From AC-32 sp963754265 (GTDB lineage Bacteria; Actinomycetota; Thermoleophilia; Gaiellales; Gaiellaceae), in the NCBI GenBank assembly GCA_963754265.1, contig CAVWFB010000003.1, positions 260,181 to 324,180 of the forward strand: a stretch of 64,000 nucleotides of DNA, read 5' to 3'. Below, in pieces: positions 33,550 to 43,046 of the stretch (the stretch's first letter is position 1; every line of letters begins with the position of its first letter). The notes beneath the pieces were generated by a model, which saw only the letters and a program-made list of their open reading frames with translations, was not told where the DNA came from and did no database searches. The position numbers and the translations under genes were made by a program.

Positions 33550-34526
33550 GGGTCCTCGCCGTCACGAACATGTACCCGACGCCTTCGGAGCCATGGTTCG
33601 GCTCGTTTGTCAAAGACCAGATCGAGGCCCTCCGCAGGCTCGGCGTCTCGATTGACGTCTTCAGCTTCGACGGCCGGCGCGACTGGCGAAGGTACGGAAC
33701 TGCGGCACGCGAGGTGCGTAGGGCCGTATCTCAGGGCGACTTCGACATCGTCCACGCGCACTATGGGCTCACTGGAGCCGTCGCGCTGTGCCAGCGGTTG
33801 GTTCCCGTGGTCACCACGTTCCACGGCAGCGACAGCGCCCAGGTGCCCTGGCAGCGGCGTGTCTCGTGGATTGTGGCACGACGTAGTACTCCGATCTTCG
33901 TCGGGGCGGAGAATGCGAAGCGACTGGGTCTTCCTGAGGCACTCGTCCTGCCTGCTGGAGTAGACACAGCCCTCTTCCAGCCCGCCGACCGCGCGGGCGC
34001 CCGCGCGGCCCTCGGATGGGAACAGGATCCCGTCTACGTGCTGCTTCCCGGAGCTCGTTCAAACCCGATCAAACGGGCCGATCTCTTCGATCAGGTCGTC
34101 GACCTGCTGCGCCGCAGCCTCCCCGATGTTCGGGGCGTCAGCCTCCAGGGGTACTCGCGGCACGACGTCGCGAGCGTCATGAACGCAGTCGACGTGCTGC
34201 TTTTGACCTCCGACTGGGAAGGCTCGTCCGTAGCGGTCAAGGAAGCGCTCGCGTGCACGACTCCAGTTGTCTCTGTGCCCGTCGGGGACGTCCCGGGCGT
34301 TATCGCAGGGCTGCCCGGCTGCGCGATAGCTCCTCGCGATCCGCGAGCACTCGCTGACGCCGTCCTCGCCGCGCTGGCGGTCCGCGACGCCGCATTGCGA
34401 CGTCGGGCGGACGACTTCTCGTATGACCGAGTCGCTGCACAGATCCTGGACGTTTACTACCGCGTTCAGCCACAGTCGAGTCGTGTGCGTTCCACGCGTC
34501 GGATGAAGGCGCATGACCGGGCCTGA
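33546..34526 (+). CDS. family 4 glycosyltransferase
   Basis: 326-aa GT-B enzyme, shorter than usual. VRVLAVTNMYPTPSEPWFGS at the start, DIVHAHYGLTG, VTTFHGSD, and DWEGSSVAVKEALACTTPVV near the C-terminus with the catalytic-region glutamates. GTG 33546 overlaps the preceding stop (GTGA). The 3' end overlaps the next gene by 14 bp. Confidence 0.92.
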   Translation: MRVLAVTNMYPTPSEPWFGSFVKDQIEALRRLGVSIDVFSFDGRRDWRRYGTAAREVRRAVSQGDFDIVHAHYGLTGAVALCQRLVPVVTTFHGSDSAQVPWQRRVSWIVARRSTPIFVGAENAKRLGLPEALVLPAGVDTALFQPADRAGARAALGWEQDPVYVLLPGARSNPIKRADLFDQVVDLLRRSLPDVRGVSLQGYSRHDVASVMNAVDVLLLTSDWEGSSVAVKEALACTTPVVSVPVGDVPGVIAGLPGCAIAPRDPRALADAVLAALAVRDAALRRRADDFSYDRVAAQILDVYYRVQPQSSRVRSTRRMKAHDRA

Positions 34527-35742
34527 ACGATCAAAGCGCCTGTGCATGGTGCTTCACGGCCCGTATCCGGAGCCGCGTGTCGCACGCGAGGCGGCCGCGG
34601 CACTCGACGCTGGCTACGCGGTCGAGGTGGTCGCGATGAAGCGGAAAGGCGAGCTTGCGCGAGAGGTCGTCGATGACGTCGTGGTGACCCGCCTACCCGT
34701 CCACCATGTACAGGGCGCCCAAATAGGGCGCATGGTCGCTGAGTACCTTGCTTTCACCGCGCTTGCGACCGCCGTGGTTGGTAAGCGGTCGGTCTCGCGA
34801 CGGTACGACGTCGTTCACGTCCACAATCCTCCCGATTTCCTCATCGCCGCAGCCGTCGTCCCTCGCTTGCTCGGGAGCCGAGTCATCTTCGATGTCCACG
34901 ATCGGTCACCTGACATGTTTGCGATGCGTTTCCCGGAGCGGACGGGAGACGGGGCGAGAGTCATCCTGCAGCGCCTGGAGCGGCTGGCGACGGCATTTGC
35001 CGACGCGGTCGTGACGGTCCACGACGCATACCTGCGCGAACTGGTGGCTCACGGCACGCCTTCCGAGAAGACGACGGTGGTCATGAATAGCCTCGACGAG
35101 CGTCTGCTCCCCTCCCCGAAGCCACCGTCATCGCGGCCGTTCCGCGCCGTCTATCACGGCACGGTGACCCCGCATTACGGCGTCCATTTGCTGGTGGACG
35201 CGGTCGCGGAAGCCGTCGAGCAGGGTGTGGACCTGCGCGTCGAGATCATCGGCGGGGGCGACTCGCTGCCGGACTTGAAGCGACGCGTCACGGCGCTTGG
35301 CCTTTCCGATCGGATTTCCATCGAGGGGCGCTTCCTGCCGCACAAGGCCGTCCTCGAGCGGGTAAACGGCGCGTCTGCCGGCGTCATTCCGAATCTGCCG
35401 ACGCCTTTGAACCGCTTCGCCCTCTCGTCGAAGCTGTTCGAATACGTCGTCCTGGGGGTGCCGGTGATCTCGGCAGCGCTGCCGACGATCCGCGAGTACT
35501 TCGACGATTCAGAGGTCCTCTTTTTTCAGCCGGGGGATGCGAGCTCGCTGGCGGAGGCGCTGCTAGCGGCGGCGCGTGATCCACTGGGAGCAGAGTCGCG
35601 GGCCGAACGCGCGCGCCGCCGCTACCAGGACTACCGCTGGGAGCTCAGCGCAGGCGAATACATCGCGATCCTCGATCACCTCGTATCGCAGAAGATGTCT
35701 TCGTCAGTCCCGGGCGCAGCTCGTCGAGAGCGGTCGTCTTGA
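34513..35742 (+). CDS. family 4 glycosyltransferase
   Basis: 409-aa GT-B enzyme starting KRLCMVLHGPYPEPRVAREA; YDVVHVHNPPDFLIAAA and VIFDVHDRSPDMF are typical of the GT4 acceptor domain, and FALSSKLFEYVVLGVPVISA of the donor domain. ATG 34513 lies inside the preceding gene end. The stop overlaps the next TTG start (TTGA). Confidence 0.92.
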   Translation: MTGPERSKRLCMVLHGPYPEPRVAREAAAALDAGYAVEVVAMKRKGELAREVVDDVVVTRLPVHHVQGAQIGRMVAEYLAFTALATAVVGKRSVSRRYDVVHVHNPPDFLIAAAVVPRLLGSRVIFDVHDRSPDMFAMRFPERTGDGARVILQRLERLATAFADAVVTVHDAYLRELVAHGTPSEKTTVVMNSLDERLLPSPKPPSSRPFRAVYHGTVTPHYGVHLLVDAVAEAVEQGVDLRVEIIGGGDSLPDLKRRVTALGLSDRISIEGRFLPHKAVLERVNGASAGVIPNLPTPLNRFALSSKLFEYVVLGVPVISAALPTIREYFDDSEVLFFQPGDASSLAEALLAAARDPLGAESRAERARRRYQDYRWELSAGEYIAILDHLVSQKMSSSVPGAARRERSS

Positions 35743-36875
35743 GGGCGGCCTATGTCACGACGTATGACTCCTCCGATGTGCGTGCGTGGTCTGGTCTCGG
35801 ATACCACATCGCACGATGTGTTGAGCTTGCGGGGATCAAGGTGGAGCGGATCGGACCCCTCGCACGCCACATTCATCCGTTGGCGCGCGTCCGTCAGCTC
35901 GAGGCGAAGCTGCAGAGGCGGGGTTATCCCCTCGATCGGGATCCCCATGTCACTCGAGCCTACTCGGCCCAAGTCGAGCGGCAGCTGGAATCGGTGCCCT
36001 GCGACCTCCTGTTCAGTCCCGGCACAATTCCGATCGCGCACATCAGGAAGGGTCGCCCCATTGCCTTTTGGACGGGGGCGACGTTCGGGGCGATGGTGCA
36101 TTTCTATCCCGATTACAGCTCGCTCAGCAAGCGAGCCATCCGAGTCGGACTGGATCTGGATACACGCGCTCTCGAGCGCGCGAGCGTCGCTTTCTACGCG
36201 TCTGAATGGGCGTCTAGAAGCGCCGTCGAGTTCCACGGGGCGGACCCCGAGAAGATCGAGGTCGTCCCATATGGGGCCAACATGCCCATCTCGTACAGCC
36301 GAGACGAGGTCAGAGACATCATTTCGAGGCGACCCCCAGCCCTCTGCCGTCTTCTCTTCGTCGGCGTCGACTGGACACGGAAAGGCGGTGACCGAGCGGT
36401 CGACGTCGCCCGCATTCTGAATGAGCGGGGATTGCCGACTGAACTCCACGTCCTAGGGTCCGCGCCCGACCCGACGACCGAGCTTCCGGACTGGGTGCAT
36501 TTACACGGTTTCGTCGACAAGTCGACGGAGACTGGCGTCGCGCGGATGCGGCAACTATTCGAGGATTCACACTTTCTCATTCACCCGGTGAAGGCCGAAG
36601 CCTTCGGCGTCGTCTTCTGCGAGGCTGCCGGACACGGCGTCGTCGCCCTCGCGTCGAGAGTCGGCGGTATCCCTTCTGCGGTCCGCGAGGGTGTCACCGG
36701 GGCCCTGTTCGATGTCGATGCAGCCAGCGAGGGATACGCCGACTACGCGTGGCGGCTGATGGAGGATCGTGACGGATACGATGAAATGGCGCTTAGGGCC
36801 TTCGACGAATACCAACGAAACCTGAACTGGGAGGTTCAGGCGAAGAGAGTGCGCGCGCGCCTGGAGCAGCTCTGA
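35739..36875 (+). CDS. family 4 glycosyltransferase
   Basis: 378-aa GT-B enzyme. Donor domain shows LLFVGVDWTRKGGDRAVDVA and HPVKAEAFGVVFCEAAGHGV (E-x7-E type). The N-terminal half (YDSSDVRAWSGLGYHIAR) resembles enzymes that act on EPS linked to long acceptors. TTG start coupled to the upstream stop. A 97-bp gap follows before the flippase. Confidence 0.9.
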   Translation: MRAAYVTTYDSSDVRAWSGLGYHIARCVELAGIKVERIGPLARHIHPLARVRQLEAKLQRRGYPLDRDPHVTRAYSAQVERQLESVPCDLLFSPGTIPIAHIRKGRPIAFWTGATFGAMVHFYPDYSSLSKRAIRVGLDLDTRALERASVAFYASEWASRSAVEFHGADPEKIEVVPYGANMPISYSRDEVRDIISRRPPALCRLLFVGVDWTRKGGDRAVDVARILNERGLPTELHVLGSAPDPTTELPDWVHLHGFVDKSTETGVARMRQLFEDSHFLIHPVKAEAFGVVFCEAAGHGVVALASRVGGIPSAVREGVTGALFDVDAASEGYADYAWRLMEDRDGYDEMALRAFDEYQRNLNWEVQAKRVRARLEQL

Positions 36876-36972
36876 TTCTCACACGACGCACTGAGGCGGC
36901 CGTGGTTCGAAGGACTCCGGCGTCTCGCAGCTTCACGAAACTGCAACGGCTTCCTAAAGAGGGAACAAGCCT

Positions 36973-38466
36973 TTGGACCGATCAGTAAAGACCGCGCGCA
37001 ACGCGGTCTTTAACGTCATCGGTTTCCTATATCCGGCGGTGCTCGCCATCGTCGTAACTCCGGTGTACTTGCACTACATCGGGACAGATGCGTACGGCGT
37101 ATACGCCCTTGCGATTGCTTTCGTCAGCATCCTGGGCTTGCTGGAGTTCGGAGCAGGCTTAGCACTAATGAAGTACATGCCGGAACACATCGCGCGTGGT
37201 GAAAACGACGAAGCAGTCGAGATCATGCGCGCAGGACTCGCCTTCTATGGTCTGCTGGGAATGGTTGGTGCGTTAGCGTCGGTTGCAGTTTCCATCTTTG
37301 CACCATCTCTCTTTAGCGTGCCGCCGGAACTTGTACCGTCAGCACGCCTTGCCTTTGTACTCGGCGGCGTGGCATTCGCCCTGACGGTAATGATGAATGT
37401 TTTCGGGTCCGTGCTCGGCAGTCTGCAGAGGTTTGACCTTACGACGAAGATCAGCATTACGGCCACCACGGGCGCTACGGCGGTCAGTGTGGCTCTGCTG
37501 ATAGCAGGGGCCGGTTTGACTGGTGTCATGATCGGGGTCGTGCTCCGGCCTGCTCTTGGCCTGATTCTGTACGCTCGCGGAGCATTGGCAAGGCTGCCAG
37601 AGATGCAGCTCACACCGAAGTGGAATGGAGAGTTATTACGGCCGTTGTTGTCGTTGAGTCTCTATATCTTTATCGGAAATATCAGCGGAGCAGTACTTTT
37701 CCAATTTGATAAGTTTTATCTAGGAGCAGTGAGTGGCGTCGTGCTCGTGACGTTCTACGTCGTGCCAGGAGCACTCGCTTCGAGGCTTCATGCCGCAGCG
37801 GGGAGTATCACATCAGTCGCCTTACCAACTGCCAGTGAGCTCTTCTCGCGAGGCGATCCTCGGCGTGTGCGAATTCTCTACAGGCGCGCAACATGGTTGA
37901 CCGCACTCTTTCTTGCCTCCGTAAGCACTCCAGCGATAATCTTTGCTCCAAACATACTCGAGCACTGGGTTGGCTTTGCATTCAAAGAAAAGAGCACAGA
38001 GGCGCTGCAAATCCTGATTGCGACTTACTTCGTCCTCGGCCTATCTGCAGCGTCGTACTGGATTACTATGGCTGCAGGGCGTCCGCGGAGCACCGCAGTC
38101 TTCAATTTTGCAACTGCCGCGATCAACGTTGGCGCCATCTTGCTCCTAGTACCGAGCTACGACGTCAATGGCGCTGCGTTCGCTTATCTAGTCAGTGTGA
38201 TTACGGTTCCCGGGTTCATCTGGTACGTGGAGCGCCGTGTGCTTGAATTGGAAAGAAGTCCTTGGCCCGGTATCGCTTGGCGGCTGGCAATTGGCGTCAC
38301 CGCACAGGTGGTGGCGTGTTTTGCTCTGAGACGCTTCGCGGAAGACCTAGCGTCGACAATAGGCTTGGTCCTCTTATGCATCTTCATAGGACCCGCCGTC
38401 CTGTATGGCTTTGGGTTCATCGAGGCCGACGACAAGGCACTGCTTGGTCGGGTCTTCGGCCGATAG
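36973..38466 (+). CDS. Wzx-type polysaccharide flippase
   Basis: 497-aa MATE/MVF-superfamily protein with about 12-14 membrane helices (opening NAVFNVIGFLYPAVLAIVVT). It would flip the lipid-linked EPS repeat unit across the membrane for Wzy. TTG 36973 start. Compared with its neighbours the gene is visibly poorer in G+C with many A/T third bases (for example about 37630-38180), which suggests separate ancestry. Confidence 0.9.
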   Translation: MDRSVKTARNAVFNVIGFLYPAVLAIVVTPVYLHYIGTDAYGVYALAIAFVSILGLLEFGAGLALMKYMPEHIARGENDEAVEIMRAGLAFYGLLGMVGALASVAVSIFAPSLFSVPPELVPSARLAFVLGGVAFALTVMMNVFGSVLGSLQRFDLTTKISITATTGATAVSVALLIAGAGLTGVMIGVVLRPALGLILYARGALARLPEMQLTPKWNGELLRPLLSLSLYIFIGNISGAVLFQFDKFYLGAVSGVVLVTFYVVPGALASRLHAAAGSITSVALPTASELFSRGDPRRVRILYRRATWLTALFLASVSTPAIIFAPNILEHWVGFAFKEKSTEALQILIATYFVLGLSAASYWITMAAGRPRSTAVFNFATAAINVGAILLLVPSYDVNGAAFAYLVSVITVPGFIWYVERRVLELERSPWPGIAWRLAIGVTAQVVACFALRRFAEDLASTIGLVLLCIFIGPAVLYGFGFIEADDKALLGRVFGR

Positions 38467-38618
38467 CCTGCCGACCGTGCTGCGGCTCGGTGAGAGATCG
38501 ATCCAGCAGGATCAGCCCTGGGGCCGCGAGCGCTGCAATCCCGGAATCGCACGCCTAGGGAGCTGCGTACGTCGCCGTGTGCGAATGAGACGTCCACCTC
38601 CATACGAGTGAGCACGGG

Positions 38619-39344
38619 GTGCACGACGTGAAAACCAAGCTGCGCCGGGCGCTACATCGCGTGGGTGTCGACATCATTCCTTACGACGGCCGCCGCTTCG
38701 TGGCGCGCCGGCGGATCGATGTCATTCGCGCTGCGGCTGTGAGTATCGTCGTCGACGTTGGCGCCGGCGGTGGACAGTTCGTGAGGTGGCTGCGAGGGGA
38801 GGGCTACGCGGAGCGAATCGTGTCATTCGAGCCCGTGACCGAGGCCTTCGGGAAGCTTCAGCACCGCACCAGGGGTGACCCATCGATGACCTGCATGAAG
38901 CTGGCGCTAGCCGAGCGTGATGGTGAGACGGTCGTCAATGTTGCAGGCAACCTGTGGAGCAGCTCACTCCTGCCAATGACGTCCGAGCACGAGGCTGCGG
39001 CGCCGGCTTCTGCCTACGTTGGTCACGAGCGGGTGCGATTGGCGCGTTTGGATTCGCTCGCTGTCATCGGTCCTGAGGATCGCGCCTACCTGAAAATCGA
39101 CGTACAGGGTGGTGAAGGAGCCGTGCTTGACGGGGCCGCTGGCGTGTTCGATCGAATCATGGCTGCAGAACTGGAGCTGTCCCTCGTGGAGCTCTACGAA
39201 GGGCAGGAGTTGATGCCGGCGTTACACGAGCGAATGTCCTCGCTCGGGTTCGCCCTCGTGTGGCTAGGCGAGTCCGTCTTTCGGGATCCTGTCTCAGACG
39301 AGATTCTTGCGGTCGACGGGATCTTCGTGCGCCGCGCGCCCTAG
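38619..39344 (+). CDS. FkbM family methyltransferase
   Basis: 241 aa: SIVVDVGAGGGQFVRWLRGE (SAM-binding motif I), IVSFEPVTEAFGKL, and YLKIDVQGGEGAVLDGA, the FkbM hallmark. It likely O-methylates a sugar of the polymer. GTG 38619 is used; GTG 38628 is an alternative. 153 bp separate it from the flippase. Confidence 0.9.
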   Translation: MHDVKTKLRRALHRVGVDIIPYDGRRFVARRRIDVIRAAAVSIVVDVGAGGGQFVRWLRGEGYAERIVSFEPVTEAFGKLQHRTRGDPSMTCMKLALAERDGETVVNVAGNLWSSSLLPMTSEHEAAAPASAYVGHERVRLARLDSLAVIGPEDRAYLKIDVQGGEGAVLDGAAGVFDRIMAAELELSLVELYEGQELMPALHERMSSLGFALVWLGESVFRDPVSDEILAVDGIFVRRAP

Positions 39345-39369
39345 GGCGGCGCGTTTAGGGATCCGGAGG

Positions 39370-40404
39370 ATGGCTACAATACCCGCCTCGATGGAGGCGC
39401 CAGTCGACAAGGATGGCCTGGTCGTGGTCGCGGGTGCGGGTGGCTTCATCGGTGGACATCTCGTCGCCGACCTCCGTCGACGCGGTTTCGAGCACATCAG
39501 GGCTATCGATGCGAAGCCGCTCTCCGAGTGGTTCCAGAGCTTCGGAGATGTCGAGTGTCGTCAGCTCGATCTGGCGGGGCTCGACGCTTGCAGAGAGGCT
39601 GCCGAGGGTGCCGCGTACGTCTTCAATCTCGCAGCCGACATGGGTGGGATGGGTTTCATCGAGACGAACAAGGCGTTGTGCATGCTGTCGGTCTTGATCA
39701 ACACGCACCTGCTGATGGCCTGTCGCGAGGCGGGGGCCGAGCGATTTTTCTACGCCTCGTCAGCCTGTATCTACCCGGTCGATCGGCAGGAGAGCACGGA
39801 AGTGACCGCGCTCAAGGAGAGCGATGCCTACCCGGCCCTACCCGAAGACGGCTACGGATGGGAAAAGCTCTTCAGTGAACGGATGTGCTGTCACTTCTCC
39901 GAGGACTTCGGTCTGAAGACGCGCGTCGCCCGTTACCACAACGTTTATGGGCCGAACGGCACGTACGAAGGGGGACGCGAGAAGGCGCCGGCCGCGATCT
40001 GTCGCAAGGTAGCGCAGGCGAAGCTGTCGGGCACGAACGAGATCGAGATCTGGGGAGACGGTCAGCAGCGCCGGAGCTTTATGTACATCGACGACTGCCT
40101 CCGGGGTACCGAGCTCCTGATGTGGAGTGAGGTCGAGGAGCCTCTCAACATCGGCAGTGCAGAGCTCGTTAGCATCGACGAGCTCGTCGATCTTGTCGAG
40201 CACATCGCCGGCGTGAAGCTCAACCGCCGGTACAAGCTTGATGCACCGCAGGGAGTACGCGGCCGAAATAGCGACAACACCCTGATCCGCGAACGACTCG
40301 GTTGGGAACCTTCCATCAGTCTTCGGGAGGGTCTTGAAGAAACGTACCGCTGGGTTCACGACCAGATCCTGGCTGGGCGGACCCAGCCGGCTCTGGCGAG
40401 CTGA
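39370..40404 (+). CDS. GDP-mannose 3,5-epimerase-like NAD-dependent epimerase
   Basis: 344-aa extended-SDR protein. NAD motif VVVAGAGGFIGGHLV; catalytic region FFYASSACIYP (Ser/Tyr in context) and YGWEKL (YxxxK). NLAADMGGMGFIETN, RYHNVYGPNGTYEGGREKAP and GVRGRNSDNTLIRERLGW follow the plant GDP-mannose 3,5-epimerase pattern closely, so the product may be GDP-L-galactose or GDP-L-gulose. The ATG at 39370 directly follows GGAGG, an unusually short spacing; ATG 39391 is an alternative. Confidence 0.87.
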   Translation: MATIPASMEAPVDKDGLVVVAGAGGFIGGHLVADLRRRGFEHIRAIDAKPLSEWFQSFGDVECRQLDLAGLDACREAAEGAAYVFNLAADMGGMGFIETNKALCMLSVLINTHLLMACREAGAERFFYASSACIYPVDRQESTEVTALKESDAYPALPEDGYGWEKLFSERMCCHFSEDFGLKTRVARYHNVYGPNGTYEGGREKAPAAICRKVAQAKLSGTNEIEIWGDGQQRRSFMYIDDCLRGTELLMWSEVEEPLNIGSAELVSIDELVDLVEHIAGVKLNRRYKLDAPQGVRGRNSDNTLIRERLGWEPSISLREGLEETYRWVHDQILAGRTQPALAS

Positions 40405-40462
40405 GCGATCTGATTCCGCGTGCCATTGTCGTCGACGCCGGCTTCGAGAACGCGCCTTTCCG

Positions 40463-41250
40463 TCCTACGACAACGCCGCGACAGCCGAGGCAAACGAGGT
40501 CGTGCGCACGAAGCCGTCCTGCCAGACGGTGAGCGGGAAGTCGGCCCGGCCACGGTAGGCGCCGATCTTGTCCGAGGTCACGCTCCCGGCAATTGCTTCG
40601 GGCCCCTCCTCGGCGGTCCACTGGACGGTCGGGTAGCCACGCAGGGAGACGGTCTTGACCCAGCTACCGCCTCCTTGCAGGCGGTGCCAGACCTCGATCG
40701 TCCCGGAGGAATCGGTCGCCCAGCGCACGTGCACGATCAGCTCGTGCCAGACCCCGAGTGCGAGCGGCGCCGGCACCGCGCTCATGGGCGCGACGTTTCC
40801 ACTCCCGCCGCTGGAGTAGGCGCAGCCGGGGGTGCTGGTGGAGACGCTCTTGCAGAGCCCGGACTGCATCACCAGGGCGACGTGGTCGGCGTGCGCGGCC
40901 AGCATCACCGGCGCCCCCCAGATGTTCTCGAAGTTGAGCTGTGCGAGCGAGAGGCCCCAGCCGACCGGTGAGGGCTCGCGCCAGTCGTCTGGGAAGCGAA
41001 CCATCAGCCCGTAGTAGTCGTCGCTTCCGAGGTCGATCAGGCGCTTGTGGAGGGTCTCGCAGGCGGTGTAGGCGTTTGCCGCCGCCGGAAGATCGAAGCG
41101 CGCCGCGTGCCGTCCCTGCCCGACGATCTCCGATTGGACGGTGACCGTCCCGCGGACCGAGGAGCCGCTCGAGGGAACGCCGGTGTTGGCGCACTGCGCA
41201 CCCCAGCTCCACTGCGAGATGTTGCCGGTCTCGAAGTCGCCTGTGAACAC
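40463..41250. repeat. lyase-cassette repeat, copy A
   Basis: 788 bp matching 51452-52239 (copy C) along the whole length, and from 40496 also matching 44592-45346 (copy B), with no difference I could find by eye. It codes for the C-terminal lyase-like module of the gene on the minus strand and stops at the codon where the three N-terminal regions diverge. Confidence 0.92.
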
Positions 41251-41397
41251 ACCCGGCGTGCCGCCCCCCGGCGAGGACTGTCGGGTCGGGTCAGCGGCGC
41301 ATCCCAGGCCCACCGCCGGCACAGCGACGAGCAGCACCGCTACCGTGCAGGGAAGGAGACGCACGACAGGAGAGTAGCCGCGCACGAACGCGGCCAC
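40465..41397 (-). CDS. polysaccharide lyase-like lipoprotein (cassette A)
   Basis: 310 aa. The signal region (CTVAVLLVAVPAVGLGC) ends in a lipobox cysteine and leads after a short Pro/Gly spacer into a 260-residue beta-jelly-roll module: FTGDFETGNISQWSWGAQCA, YYGLMVRFPDDWREP, GVWHELIVHVRWATDSSGTI, PLTVWQDGFVR. This resembles the heparin-lyase-I-like Polysacc_lyase family (PF14099). GTG 41397 or GTG 41364 could be the start; the latter gives a compact signal peptide. It lies convergent to the epimerase. It probably cuts or trims the EPS outside the cell. Confidence 0.83.
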   Translation of the reverse strand: MAAFVRGYSPVVRLLPCTVAVLLVAVPAVGLGCAADPTRQSSPGGGTPGVFTGDFETGNISQWSWGAQCANTGVPSSGSSVRGTVTVQSEIVGQGRHAARFDLPAAANAYTACETLHKRLIDLGSDDYYGLMVRFPDDWREPSPVGWGLSLAQLNFENIWGAPVMLAAHADHVALVMQSGLCKSVSTSTPGCAYSSGGSGNVAPMSAVPAPLALGVWHELIVHVRWATDSSGTIEVWHRLQGGGSWVKTVSLRGYPTVQWTAEEGPEAIAGSVTSDKIGAYRGRADFPLTVWQDGFVRTTSFASAVAALS

Positions 41398-41532
41398 CCT
41401 CCGTCTCCGAGCCGCCGCTTTAGCATGCCCGCATCGGCGATTTCAAGAAAGCTTCCCCGCTTTGACGGAGAGACGTAAAGGCATTGACGAGTGATGTGGT
41501 CTGTAGGCTGACGATTGACTGGGAGACGCAGA

Positions 41533-42018
41533 ATGACGGCTGTGTCCGGTGATCACGAACGCCCGATGGCAGCCGTCCGCGGCCTCTGGAAGAAGCTCGC
41601 GAAAGCGATCGCGAAGAGTTTCCCACTCAACGCTGTCCGCGTCTCGGCACTTCGAGCGGCGGGCTATAGAGTCGGCCGCTCCGTCTACCTCGGCAGCGAA
41701 CTCCACGTCACCGACGAGTTGTTTTCAAACGCCTGTTCTCTGTCGATTGGCGACCGTGTCGCAATCGCTCAACGGGTACTGATCATCCTGTCCTCCCACC
41801 CGAATAACTCGAGGCTGCGCGACCAGGTCGGAGACATCAACGGCAACGTCACTATCTGCGACGATGCCTGGATCGGCGCCGGTGCGATTCTGCTTCCGGA
41901 TGTGACGGTTGGGGAGCGGGCGATCGTCGCCGCGGGCGCGATCGTAACCAAGGATGTGCCGCCCCGATCGGTTGTCGCAGGCAACCCAGCCCGCGTCCTT
42001 CGCTCCATCTACGAATAG
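41533..42018 (+). CDS. hexapeptide-repeat acyltransferase (WcaF/LacA-like)
   Basis: 161 aa; after a basic N-terminal helix (RGLWKKLAKAIAKSFPLNAV) a left-handed beta helix (SLSIGDRVAIAQRVLIILSS, VTICDDAWIGAGAILLPDVT, AIVAAGAIVTKDVPPRSVVA, GNPARV). The GNPAR ending is typical of sugar O-acetyltransferases. ATG 41533; TTG 41515 also in frame. It probably acetylates an EPS sugar. The stop overlaps the next GTG by one base. Confidence 0.88.
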   Translation: MTAVSGDHERPMAAVRGLWKKLAKAIAKSFPLNAVRVSALRAAGYRVGRSVYLGSELHVTDELFSNACSLSIGDRVAIAQRVLIILSSHPNNSRLRDQVGDINGNVTICDDAWIGAGAILLPDVTVGERAIVAAGAIVTKDVPPRSVVAGNPARVLRSIYE

Positions 42019-43046
42019 TGCATCGCCTCGAAATCGACAATCCGCGGTGGGTCGAATTCGTCTTAGCGAGCGAGGTTGCAACGCCGTTCCACCACCCCGC
42101 CTGGGCAACCCTCCTCGGTGACTGTTATCGCTATTCGGCCTTTGCACTCGCGCTCGACGACGCGGAGGGTCGCATCGCTGCGGGGGTTCCGGTGCTCGAC
42201 GTCACCAACCGGTTGACAGGCAAACGGTGGGTGTCACTCCCGTACACAGATGCCTGCCCGCCCTTGATCGGATCCCGAGGATCCATGGAGGAGCTGGTTG
42301 CTGGCTTGGAAGAGGAGAGGAGACGGGGGGGTATTCCGCAGCTCGAGTGCCGTGCGGAACTCGCCGGCTCACCGGTGCGACCCTGCACCGAGGCCGTTAT
42401 TCACACCCTTCCAACTGGACCCGACTTGGAGCAAATGGAACGGGGGCTCAAGCGCAGTGTTCGTCAGCACATCGCCAAGGGTCGCCGTTCGGGTGTGACA
42501 GTCCGGCGGGCAGAGACACTCGAGGAGCTTGCCGATACCTTCTACGCGCTCCACGTTCGGACGCGTAAGCGGCAAGGCGTACCAGTTCAACCGCGGGGCT
42601 ACTTCGTTCGTCTGTGGCAGCGCATCCTCGAGCCCGGGCTTGGCTTCTGCTTGCTCGCGGAGAGTGGTGACAGGCCAATTGCCGGTGCCGTGTTCCTCGC
42701 ATGGAAGAACACCGTTGTGTACAAGTACTCTGCTTCAGACCACCGCTATCTAGGCCTGCGGCCGAACTACGTACTCCTCTGGGAAGCGATTTGCTGGAGC
42801 GGTGCCAACGGCTATGAAACCCTGGATTTCGGCCGGACAGATCTCGATCACTCCGGCTTGCGCCACTTCAAGAGCTCCTGGGGAGCGCGCGAGGAGCCGC
42901 TCGTCTACTCGACGCTAGGGGAGGCCAGCGGAGGAGGACAGGGACTCTCATCGCGTGGCGCTCCGCTTCTGAGCCCGGTGATTCGACACTCGCCGCCCGG
43001 CGTGTGTCGTGCGATCGGCGAACTGCTCTACCGATACGCCGCCTGA
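42018..43046 (+). CDS. FemAB/GNAT-like aminoacyl or acyl transferase
   Basis: 342 aa with two GNAT-like halves, as in FemAB proteins: TPFHHPAWATLLGDCYRYSA near the start, LKRSVRQHIAKGRRSGVTVR, and VYKYSASDHRYLGLRPNYVL with YETLDFGRTD near the end. Members associated with EPS loci are thought to add amino acids or acyl groups to sugars or lipids. GTG start overlaps the preceding stop (TAGTG). The last 19 bp overlap the convergent deacetylase gene. Confidence 0.85.
   Translation: MHRLEIDNPRWVEFVLASEVATPFHHPAWATLLGDCYRYSAFALALDDAEGRIAAGVPVLDVTNRLTGKRWVSLPYTDACPPLIGSRGSMEELVAGLEEERRRGGIPQLECRAELAGSPVRPCTEAVIHTLPTGPDLEQMERGLKRSVRQHIAKGRRSGVTVRRAETLEELADTFYALHVRTRKRQGVPVQPRGYFVRLWQRILEPGLGFCLLAESGDRPIAGAVFLAWKNTVVYKYSASDHRYLGLRPNYVLLWEAICWSGANGYETLDFGRTDLDHSGLRHFKSSWGAREEPLVYSTLGEASGGGQGLSSRGAPLLSPVIRHSPPGVCRAIGELLYRYAA

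Noticed and set aside
40664..41212. 182-aa frame found identically in all three lyase repeats (also 44760-45308 and 51653-52201)
   Set aside because: It is an Arg-rich out-of-frame shadow of the lyase module; its identity only reflects the DNA repeat.
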